Assembly: GCA_030682755.1 (NCBI GenBank)
Contig: JAUXNR010000413.1
Coordinates: forward strand, 1-8,719
From: Flavobacterium sp.
Lineage (GTDB): Bacteria; Bacteroidota; Bacteroidia; Flavobacteriales; Flavobacteriaceae
DNA length: 8,719 nt
Reading direction: 5' to 3'
The translations under genes and the position numbers were made by a program. How positions within the stretch are numbered: the stretch's first letter is position 1; every line of letters begins with the position of its first letter. Positions 1 through 5,391 of this stretch are shown here, one piece after another. The notes beneath the pieces were generated by a model. That model worked only from the letters and a program-made list of their open reading frames with translations. It was not told the DNA's origin and did not search any database.

Positions 1-330
1 CATCCAATAAGGCAATGGAATAAAGTAACTAATGTTCACATTAATTAGCCAAGTAAATAATAAAACGAGCGTTAGAAAAAAGGTAATAGGAATGATATCC
101 AAATTTAAAAACTTTAAAAATTGAATAAATGAAGATGGATCTTGAGGCACTTCAACTGTTGCGTCGGGAGCATCAAAATCGGCATCCGTGACTGAATCAA
201 AATCAATGTCATAATCGCCTACACCGGTAATCATTGTAAATATCCAATACACCACACTTAAAATTAAAAGAATGGAGAGTGTGGTGTTTGCCGGATTAAA
301 TGAAACTTCTAGTAACTCGTTTAAATTCAT
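1..330 (-). CDS. YuaF/YqiJ-like (OB-fold, NfeD-type) membrane protein, N-terminal 110 residues, cut by the left edge
   Basis: Hand translation from the ATG at 330-328 gives an open frame down to base 1 with no stop, so the 3' part lies outside the window. Visible features are a short soluble N-terminus (MNLNELLEVSF), a hydrophobic helix at about residues 17-35, a strongly acidic linker at 37-64 with nine aspartates, and a second hydrophobic helix at about 79-100. Two helices followed by a soluble OB-fold is the usual plan of YuaF/YqiJ proteins, which in other bacteria are encoded next to flotillin genes and act in membrane domains. The OB-fold itself is not visible here, so the family call rests on the helix layout and on the position directly after a PspA gene. 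Only 2 bp separate it from the pspA stop, so the two are almost certainly translated from one mRNA. A flotillin gene would be expected further left. Confidence 0.7.
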   Translation of the reverse strand, partial: MNLNELLEVSFNPANTTLSILLILSVVYWIFTMITGVGDYDIDFDSVTDADFDAPDATVEVPQDPSSFIQFLKFLNLDIIPITFFLTLVLLFTWLINVNISYFIPLPYWM

Positions 331-332
331 TC

Positions 333-1034
333 TTAATTCGCGTTGAATTGTTCTTTTAGTTTTTGTAATTCCATTTCTGCATGTGCGTCTGAGGTGTCAA
401 CTGCAGCATTGATTTCTTGGTCAATGCTTTTGGACGCATCGGCAATGTGGCTATACGCATCTGCCAAAGCTTCCTGTTGCAACACTTTATCTTTCATTTT
501 TTCTAACATAGAAATCGTACTATCTGAATCTATTTGAGTCATTTTTTTATTAATGTCTTGTGTAGCTTTACTTACTTGCACACGAGCTCGAAGGGTTTTT
601 AATTCGCCCTCCCATTTAGAAATGGTTGATTTTAAAGTGTTGATGCTGTTTTGCATTTTTTCAACATCCGTTTCTAATTTCTGACGTTCTTTATCTGCAA
701 TTTGAGCATCTAATAGCGATTGTTCTTTCTTTTTCAAAGCTTCTTTAGCCAACCGGTCTGCTTCTTCAATGGGCATTTCTTCTTTAACACCTTTTTGAAC
801 TAAAAGTAGGGCTTTGTTTTGATAATCATTGGATTGATTAAGTAATGATTCTTGTTCGTTCTTTCTACGTATAGATAATGCTTTAACTTGTGCAAGGGCT
901 TGAATGCTTTGATCTAATTGATCTTTCATTTCTCTGATTCCTTGTTCAGTCATTTTTATAGGGTCTTCCAAGCTGTTCACAGCAGAATGTGCTTCAGCTT
1001 TTCCTATTCTAAGAAGTCTTTTAATAATGTTCAT
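333..1034 (-). CDS. pspA: PspA/IM30 family membrane-remodelling protein (bacterial ESCRT-III)
   Basis: The 233-residue product begins with a short amphipathic helix (MNIIKRLLRIGKAEAHSAV), then the family hallmark LEDPIKMTEQGIREM at about residues 22-36, and is otherwise nearly all charged helix and coiled coil, as in PspA, Vipp1/IM30 and LiaH. Length fits the family (about 220-260). PspA-type proteins bind stressed inner membranes with the N-terminal helix and assemble into rods or rings that limit proton leakage; no enzymatic residues are expected. It lies 140 bp downstream of the YbjN-like gene and 2 bp upstream of the OB-fold membrane protein gene. No TAnnTTTG promoter motif is visible in the 140-bp gap, so transcription probably comes from the promoter before the YbjN-like gene. 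No PspF-type sigma-54 activator or PspB/PspC gene is present in the window, so regulation must differ from the enterobacterial system. Confidence 0.92.
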   Translation of the reverse strand: MNIIKRLLRIGKAEAHSAVNSLEDPIKMTEQGIREMKDQLDQSIQALAQVKALSIRRKNEQESLLNQSNDYQNKALLLVQKGVKEEMPIEEADRLAKEALKKKEQSLLDAQIADKERQKLETDVEKMQNSINTLKSTISKWEGELKTLRARVQVSKATQDINKKMTQIDSDSTISMLEKMKDKVLQQEALADAYSHIADASKSIDQEINAAVDTSDAHAEMELQKLKEQFNAN

Positions 1035-1174
1035 GATATTGAATAAATTATAAAGTTAATATTAAGGTTTTTTTTTGGATTATGTAAAAATTTGAAATAT
1101 TATTTTGGTTAATAAACAGCCGATTTTAAATATAAAATATACCATGTTGATAATCAGTTTTTTTTAATTTAAAT

Positions 1175-1573
1175 TTATTTACTGAATGAAATCATTTCTG
1201 TTGAATATTCACTGATTAATAAACTCAACGAATTAATGGTTGCAATCAATTCATTTTGATTTAAGTTTTCGGTTTGAAGCGTATCTCTAAAAATCACTTT
1301 TTCGCCACTTTCATCTAATACAAAAGCCCCGTGAACAATGTCTCTGTTTTTAATCAACAATTGTTTAAAAATATCCTGTTGATTATTTTTGCATCGAAAC
1401 AAAAACTGTTCAATAATTAAGATTTGAGGAGCAATAACAATCATCATGTTTTTTATTCCTTCGTTTTCTTTTTCAATGATAAAAGTTTGATGTTCTTCAT
1501 TTTCTAGTTGAATATAGTATTCCAACTCGAGCAGCCAATTTTTAACTCTTGAAAACAATTTTAAATCTTCCAT
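1175..1573 (-). CDS. YbjN / Tir-chaperone-like small protein
   Basis: The 132-residue cytoplasmic protein has no signal peptide. Alternating helix and strand segments (LFSRVKNWLLELEYYI near the start, then NMMIVIAPQILIIEQFLF around residues 43-60) look like the small alpha/beta fold shared by type III secretion chaperones (CesT/Tir chaperone) and YbjN. Flavobacterial homologues are often named 'molecular chaperone Tir', but there is no secretion system here, so that name should not be read as a function. The frame stays open upstream to 1654, but those 27 extra codons cover the promoter at 1603-1633 and encode an unrelated basic, hydrophobic stretch, so the ATG at 1573 (MEDLKLF) is preferred. 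It is the first gene of the YbjN-PspA-OB-fold set. A role as partner or regulator of PspA is inferred from context only. Confidence 0.72.
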   Translation of the reverse strand: MEDLKLFSRVKNWLLELEYYIQLENEEHQTFIIEKENEGIKNMMIVIAPQILIIEQFLFRCKNNQQDIFKQLLIKNRDIVHGAFVLDESGEKVIFRDTLQTENLNQNELIATINSLSLLISEYSTEMISFSK

Positions 1574-1602
1574 AAATTGATTGGTTTTGAATGTTGATAA
1601 AA

Positions 1603-1633
1603 CAAATTTATACAAAAATTTTAATATTGCAAA
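1603..1633 (-). promoter_or_regulatory. Bacteroidota-type promoter for the YbjN-pspA operon
   Basis: On the minus strand TAAATTTG (1610-1603) matches the -7 consensus TAnnTTTG. TTTG (1633-1630) lies 19 bp upstream and matches the -33 element, with spacing inside the known 17-23 bp range. The predicted transcription start is about 1597, giving a leader of roughly 25 nt before the ATG at 1573. This is the best-formed promoter in the window. Confidence 0.7.
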
Positions 1634-1664
1634 TTTTTTTAGCAAAAAAATCAATTTTAGTTGT

Positions 1665-1672
1665 TATATTTG
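1665..1672 (+). promoter_or_regulatory. Putative -7 element of the XRE regulator gene
   Basis: TATATTTG matches TAnnTTTG exactly and lies 17 bp before the ATG at 1690, which implies a leader of only about 10-12 nt. No TTG is found at 17-23 bp upstream, so the -33 box is weak or absent, consistent with a weak or regulated promoter. The TTTG of the motif is half of the 8-bp palindrome TTTGCAAA (1669-1676). Confidence 0.5.
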
Positions 1673-1689
1673 CAAAAAAGAATAGCGAA

Positions 1690-2301
1690 ATGACATATTT
1701 TGGAACCAATTTAAAGAAGATAAGACAAATAAAAGGACTAAGCCAACAAGCTTTTGCTGAACTTATTGACTTGAATAGAGGGGTCATTAGTTCCTATGAA
1801 GAAGGAAGGGCTGAACCTAAGATTGAAACGCTAATGCGAATTGCAACTTATTTTGGCATTTCAACCGATGATATCATCTCAAAGCCACTTACGGTTAACC
1901 AATTGGCCAATTTTACATTAATTGAAGACAGTGTTGTTTCTTTATCTGAAGAAAAGAGCCTTGTTGTTCGTGAAATTACGATAAATGAAGAAAAGAAAGA
2001 GATTGATTTGCAAAAAATATTAGCACATTTTGATTTTGTTTTTTTTGTTGATGAAAATTTATCCCAAAAAAGCATCTACGACAAGGATTCGATTTTATTA
2101 TTGAAAGAAGTTAAAAAAGAAACAAAAATACACAATAGCTATTTAACTTTGAATAATGGGATTGCTTCAATTACTGAAAAATTTATTCCAACTATTACAA
2201 ATTATGCTATTGTTGGCGTCTTGGGAGGTTGTTTATCTAGTGATCAAAACACGATTTTACAACGATTAGATTTACTTGAAAAAAAAGTGTTTGGAAAATA
2301 A
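1690..2301 (+). CDS. Cro/CI (XRE)-type regulator with a degenerate LexA/S24-like C-terminal domain
   Basis: The 203-residue protein has a classic N-terminal HTH_3 domain at residues 5-62, with recognition region SQQAFAELIDLNRGVISSYE and the usual E-x-G-R-A-E-P-x-I-E-T-L pattern after it. Residues 112-182 read like a LexA/CI-type domain: a strand (FVFFV), then NLSQKSIYDKDSILLL in place of DSMxPxIxDGDxVLV, and a closing strand YAIVGVLGG. By this alignment the catalytic serine position is leucine, so self-cleavage is unlikely and the domain probably serves for dimerisation or ligand binding. A short charged helix (LQRLDLLEKKVFGK) ends the protein. The frame is open further upstream to 1591, but the -7 element at 1665-1672 and the HTH alignment favour the ATG at 1690. 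The gene is divergent from the YbjN-pspA operon, with a 116-bp shared region, so autoregulation and control of that operon are plausible. The target is inferred, not shown. Confidence 0.85.
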   Translation: MTYFGTNLKKIRQIKGLSQQAFAELIDLNRGVISSYEEGRAEPKIETLMRIATYFGISTDDIISKPLTVNQLANFTLIEDSVVSLSEEKSLVVREITINEEKKEIDLQKILAHFDFVFFVDENLSQKSIYDKDSILLLKEVKKETKIHNSYLTLNNGIASITEKFIPTITNYAIVGVLGGCLSSDQNTILQRLDLLEKKVFGK

Positions 2302-2366
2302 TTCATTTTGATTGCCTAATTAATGTTATCTAAATCCTAATACGGGCTATATTTCTTTATTTTTTT

Positions 2367-2374
2367 TAACTTTG
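2367..2374 (+). promoter_or_regulatory. Putative -7 element of the dut promoter
   Basis: TAACTTTG matches TAnnTTTG and stands about 58 bp before the dut ATG, predicting a start near 2380 and a leader of about 50 nt. No clear TTG box is seen 17-23 bp upstream. The leader contains two inverted repeats, annotated separately. Confidence 0.5.
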
Positions 2375-2375
2375 G

Positions 2376-2417
2376 TGATTAAATTTAAGCTTAATCATTA
2401 GAAAATAATTTATTTTC
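2376..2417. repeat. Two inverted repeats in the dut leader
   Basis: TGATTAA (2376-2382) is mirrored by TTAATCA (2391-2397) across 8 nt. GAAAATAA (2401-2408) is mirrored by TTATTTTC (2410-2417) across a single base. Both lie between the -7 motif and the dut start, where operators or leader hairpins would act. The region is AT-rich, so chance palindromes are likely enough that function is only suggested. Confidence 0.4.
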
Positions 2418-2432
2418 AACAAAGAAGAAAAA

Positions 2433-2867
2433 ATGCAAATTAAAATCATCAACAAATCACAACATCCCTTACCCAACTACGAAACAATCGCTTCAGCCGG
2501 GATGGATTTAAGAGCCAATTTATCAGAACCAATCACCTTAAAATCATTAGAACGAACCATCGTAAAAACAGGTTTGTTTATTGAACTACCAATTGGTTAT
2601 GAAGCTCAAGTTCGTCCTCGTAGCGGATTGGCCGCCAAAAAGGGAATCACCGTTTTAAATTCACCAGGTACAGTTGATGCCGATTATCGTGGTGAAATCG
2701 GGGTAATTTTAGTAAATTTATCGCATCAAGATTTTATCATCGAAAACGGCGAAAGAATTGCCCAATTAATCATAGCCAAACACGAAAGAGCAGAATGGAT
2801 AGAAGTGGAAGAATTATCTGAAACCTCTCGTGGCGAAGGCGGCTTCGGCAGCACGGGAGTTAAATAG
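2433..2867 (+). CDS. dut: dUTP diphosphatase (dUTPase)
   Basis: The enzyme hydrolyses dUTP to dUMP and pyrophosphate, keeping uracil out of DNA and supplying dUMP for thymidylate synthesis; the active form is a homotrimer in the cytoplasm. All five family motifs are present: motif 1 ASAGMDLRA (20-28), motif 2 [12 protein letters not shown] (61-72), motif 3 [13 protein letters not shown] (79-91, with the catalytic Asp and the substrate-stacking Tyr), motif 4 GERIAQLII (106-114) and the flexible C-terminal motif 5 [10 protein letters not shown] (133-142). At 144 residues it is the normal length and appears intact. It starts the plus-strand run, 103 bp before the nucleotidyltransferase gene. An AT-rich leader with two inverted repeats precedes it. 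Confidence 0.97.
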   Translation: MQIKIINKSQHPLPNYETIASAGMDLRANLSEPITLKSLERTIVKTGLFIELPIGYEAQVRPRSGLAAKKGITVLNSPGTVDADYRGEIGVILVNLSHQDFIIENGERIAQLIIAKHERAEWIEVEELSETSRGEGGFGSTGVK

Positions 2868-2918
2868 TTGGTAGCACACAGTTATTAGTGTTCAGTAACA
2901 ATAAAATTCAAATATAAC

Positions 2919-2956
2919 CTTTGTGAACTTTGCGAAATATCTTTGCGAACTTTGCG
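2919..2956 (+). repeat. CTTTGCG tandem repeat between dut and the nucleotidyltransferase gene
   Basis: The 16-bp unit CTTTGYGAACTTTGCG occurs twice, at 2919-2934 and 2941-2956, with one difference (T2924 versus C2946). Each unit is itself a doublet, so CTTTG appears at 2919, 2928, 2941 and 2950 with spacings of 9, 13 and 9. The second unit also creates the promoter-like TATCTTTG at 2938-2945, 26 bp before the ATG at 2971. From memory, similar CTTTGCG strings occur in many flavobacterial intergenic regions, so this may be a dispersed element that also carries promoter motifs. Confidence 0.7.
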
Positions 2957-2970
2957 GTTAAAAATAAAAT

Positions 2971-3981
2971 ATGAAAATAATAGTTCCAATGGCCGGACGC
3001 GGCTCACGATTAAGGCCACATACCTTAACAGTTCCAAAACCATTAATTCCAATTGCCGGAAAACCAATTGTGCACCGATTGGTAGAAGATATTGCCGGTG
3101 TTTTAAATCAACCCATTGATGAAGTTGCTTTTATCATTCACGAAAGTTTTGGAAAACAAGTAGAAGAAGAATTAATTGCCATCGCTCAAAAATTAGGAGC
3201 AAAAGGAACCATTTATTATCAAAATGTAGCTCTTGGAACGGGTCACGCCATTATGTGTGCCAAAGATTCATTGAGCGGACCTGCCGTTATTGCATATGCC
3301 GATACATTAATTCGTGCCGATTTTGATTTGGATACATCAGCCGATAGCGTAATTTGGGTAAAACAAGTAGACAAACCGGAAGCTTTTGGTGTGGTTAATT
3401 TGAATGATAATGGAGAAATTATCGAATTAGTAGAAAAACCAAAAGAGTTTGTGTCTGATTTAGCCGTGATTGGAATATACTATTTCAAAGATGTAGCCGT
3501 TCTCAAAAACGAGTTACAAGCAGTTCTTGATAACAATATCATTCATGGCGGTGAATACCAAATTAACGACGGTATTAAGCAAATGATGGCAAAAGGGATG
3601 AAATTTGTTCCCGGAAAAGTAGATGAATGGATGGATTGCGGAAACAAAGATGTGACAGTTGATACCAATTCAAGAATGTTGAATTTTCTTCATCAAGATG
3701 GAGAGAAATTAGTTTCAAAAGAAGTAACTTTAGAAAACGCTACGATTATTGAACCTTGTTTTATTGGCGATAATGTAGTGTTGAAAAACGCAACAATTGG
3801 TCCGAATGTGTCAATAGGATTCGGATGTAAAATAGAAAATGCAACCCTAAAAAATAGTTTGGTTCAAAATTTGACAGTAATTAGAAATGCAAATTTAAAC
3901 AACGCCATGATTGGAAGTCATGTTGTTTATGATGGTGATTTTACCTCCATTAGCATTGGCGATTATTCCGTTTTAGAATAA
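2971..3981 (+). CDS. Sugar-phosphate nucleotidyltransferase with C-terminal left-handed beta-helix
   Basis: The 336-residue cytoplasmic enzyme would transfer a nucleotidyl group from an NTP to a sugar 1-phosphate, giving an NDP-sugar for surface polysaccharide or cell wall synthesis. The N-terminal Rossmann-like domain shows the signature MAGRGSRLRPHTLTVPKPL (7-25, with the catalytic Arg and the KP lysine), LGTGHA (88-93) for base and phosphate binding, the metal aspartate in YADT (D111), EKP (155-157), the GEYQIND stretch around 194-200 and WMDCGN (220-225). Residues from about 255 to 330 consist of hexapeptide-like turns (for example IGDNVVLKNATIGPNVSIG), a left-handed beta-helix as in GlmU-like or RmlA-like long forms. 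No acetyltransferase active site can be assigned, so the helix may serve oligomerisation or allostery. Which nucleotide and sugar are used cannot be read from the sequence. No other glycan genes are in view. Confidence 0.9.
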   Translation: MKIIVPMAGRGSRLRPHTLTVPKPLIPIAGKPIVHRLVEDIAGVLNQPIDEVAFIIHESFGKQVEEELIAIAQKLGAKGTIYYQNVALGTGHAIMCAKDSLSGPAVIAYADTLIRADFDLDTSADSVIWVKQVDKPEAFGVVNLNDNGEIIELVEKPKEFVSDLAVIGIYYFKDVAVLKNELQAVLDNNIIHGGEYQINDGIKQMMAKGMKFVPGKVDEWMDCGNKDVTVDTNSRMLNFLHQDGEKLVSKEVTLENATIIEPCFIGDNVVLKNATIGPNVSIGFGCKIENATLKNSLVQNLTVIRNANLNNAMIGSHVVYDGDFTSISIGDYSVLE

Positions 3982-4000
3982 ATATTTAACATATAGTGCT

Positions 4001-4037
4001 CGCTCCCTTCTATAAAGGAGAGGGGGTTGGGGTGAGA
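4001..4037 (+). repeat. GC-rich hairpin-like intergenic element before the TPR gene
   Basis: This stretch is strikingly GC-rich for the window. CTCCCTT (4003-4009) pairs with AAGG plus GAG (4015-4022) around a CTATA loop with one bulged A, and is followed by GGGGTTGGGGTGAGA (4023-4037). The pattern of CCCTT-hairpin followed by GGAGAGGG-TTGGGGTGAG resembles dispersed repeats I recall from many bacterial genomes, flavobacteria included. It ends 4 bp before the TPR gene start codon, so it would be transcribed within the leader if the TPR gene is read through from upstream. No TAnnTTTG promoter is seen in this 60-bp gap. Confidence 0.55.
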
Positions 4038-4041
4038 TAAA

Positions 4042-5391
4042 ATGATAAAAAACATAGTATATATTACAATCTTCCTTGGAATTCTTTTCCAACCCATAAC
4101 GCTTTGGTCTCAAGAAGAACCGGAAGATATAGCATTAGATACCGACGAATTTCAAGTTTTTTTCTATGAATCCTTAAAACAAAAGGGAATAGAAAATTAT
4201 GACAAAGCCATAAACGCCTTGGAACGTTGTGAAAAATTACAGCCAAACAATCCGGTTGTTTATTTTGAATTGGGCAAAAATTATTTCTCTCAAAAGGATT
4301 ACAGTAATGCGTATGAGAATTTTGAAAAAGCCACAAAAATAGATCAAAACAACCGATGGTATTGGGCGGGTTTATATGATGTTGCTTTTGCAATGAGAGA
4401 TTATGATAACGCAATTAATCATTTAAACAAACTCATCACGTTTAAAAAAGAATACAAAGAAGAATTAGTCAAAGTTTATATGACAACTCAAAAGTTTGAT
4501 AAAGCTTTGGATTTGATTACAGAATTAGAAGAGTCAATAGGAAAGTCTGAACAACGCAGTCAATACAAAGCTCAAATCATGTCTTTATCAAAATATAAAG
4601 GACAAGAAAAAAGTAGTTTAGAAGCAGCAATTTCAAAATACCCTAAAGAAGAATCAAATTATATTGCATTGATTTATATCTATTCTGAAGAAAATCAATA
4701 TGAAAAAGCGTTTGAAGTGGCTCGTCAGTTGGAAAAAGAAATTCCTTCTTCAGATTGGGCACAAGTAAGTCTGTTCAAATTCTATTTGGAACAAAATGAA
4801 GCAGATAAAGCTATTGCGGCTATGGATAGAGCGATTTCAAGTTCAAAAATTGATAAAAAAATAAAACACCGTGTGTTCAATGAGTTTATTGTTTTTGCTA
4901 AAGATGATCCAAAATATGTCGCCACGATAGACAAAGCAATTACTTACTTTAAAGACGATAAAGAAATAAGCATCGCAAAAGAATTGGGTAAATTCTATCA
5001 AAATAAGGCCAACTGGGCCAATGCTTCAAAATACTATGAAATGCAATTTAACAACACACCTGAAGATATTGAAAACAGAATGTTGTTGTTGCAAGCCTAT
5101 GTTGAAACAAATAGATTTGAACCTTTAGTAGATTTATCAGATAAAAGTTTGGAGTTATATCCGTTGCAACCCGATTTTTATTATTATGCCGGATTGGCAA
5201 ACAATCAATTAAAAAAACATAAAAAAGCCAAAGATTTGTTGGAATCAGGACTTGATTATATTGTTGACAATCCAAAATTGGAAGCAAATTTTTATATCCA
5301 ACTTGGTGAGGCATACAATGGTTTGGGCGATATGAAAAACAAAGAAATCTATTTTACAAAAGCAGAAAAATTGCTTAAACAGATAAAATAA
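4042..5391 (+). CDS. Exported tetratricopeptide repeat (TPR) protein
   Basis: The 449-residue protein begins with a signal peptide (hydrophobic about residues 4-20, probable cut after the SQ at 23-24) and no lipobox, so it is probably periplasmic. The remainder is helical repeats of about 34 residues. Clear TPR units lie at roughly 37-70, 71-104 and 105-138 (for example YFELGKNYFSQKDYSNAYEN), less regular ones run through the middle, and further units fill about 315-445 with Y-x-x-G/L-A patterns. TPR scaffolds mediate protein-protein contacts; no enzyme motif is seen. Its stop overlaps the start of the DUF4292 lipoprotein gene by one base (TAATG), which indicates translational coupling and a shared process. 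The partner is therefore likely to be the lipoprotein or the EnvC-like protein, by inference from context. Confidence 0.88.
   Translation: MIKNIVYITIFLGILFQPITLWSQEEPEDIALDTDEFQVFFYESLKQKGIENYDKAINALERCEKLQPNNPVVYFELGKNYFSQKDYSNAYENFEKATKIDQNNRWYWAGLYDVAFAMRDYDNAINHLNKLITFKKEYKEELVKVYMTTQKFDKALDLITELEESIGKSEQRSQYKAQIMSLSKYKGQEKSSLEAAISKYPKEESNYIALIYIYSEENQYEKAFEVARQLEKEIPSSDWAQVSLFKFYLEQNEADKAIAAMDRAISSSKIDKKIKHRVFNEFIVFAKDDPKYVATIDKAITYFKDDKEISIAKELGKFYQNKANWANASKYYEMQFNNTPEDIENRMLLLQAYVETNRFEPLVDLSDKSLELYPLQPDFYYYAGLANNQLKKHKKAKDLLESGLDYIVDNPKLEANFYIQLGEAYNGLGDMKNKEIYFTKAEKLLKQIK

Noticed and set aside
1035..1174. Separate promoter for pspA
   Set aside because: No TAnnTTTG match on the minus strand in this 140-bp gap; co-transcription with the YbjN-like gene is the simpler reading.
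1175..1573. Type III secretion chaperone
   Set aside because: The fold resemblance is real, but no secretion genes or effectors are near and flavobacteria lack such systems; the 'Tir chaperone' name is not a functional call.
1574..1654. 27-residue N-terminal extension of the YbjN-like protein
   Set aside because: It would cover the best promoter in the window and encodes a segment unrelated to the family.
1591..1689. 33-residue N-terminal extension of the XRE regulator
   Set aside because: It lies across the divergent promoter region, and HTH proteins of this type begin close to the first helix.
1848..2075. 75-residue minus-strand open frame inside the XRE gene
   Set aside because: Antisense shadow of the regulator, with no domain or promoter support.
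1690..2301. Prophage or mobile-element repressor marking an integrated element
   Set aside because: No integrase, phage structural genes, attachment repeats or tRNA are in the window, and the neighbours are ordinary chromosomal genes.
2885..3067. 60-residue minus-strand open frame across the CTTTGCG repeat and the nucleotidyltransferase start
   Set aside because: It overlaps the conserved N-terminal signature of the nucleotidyltransferase and has no recognisable family.
4064..4414. 116-residue minus-strand open frame inside the TPR gene
   Set aside because: Composition has no family features and it is fully opposite a well-supported TPR protein; antisense shadow.
5048..5314. 88-residue minus-strand open frame inside the TPR gene
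   Set aside because: Antisense to clear TPR units, no recognisable motif or promoter.
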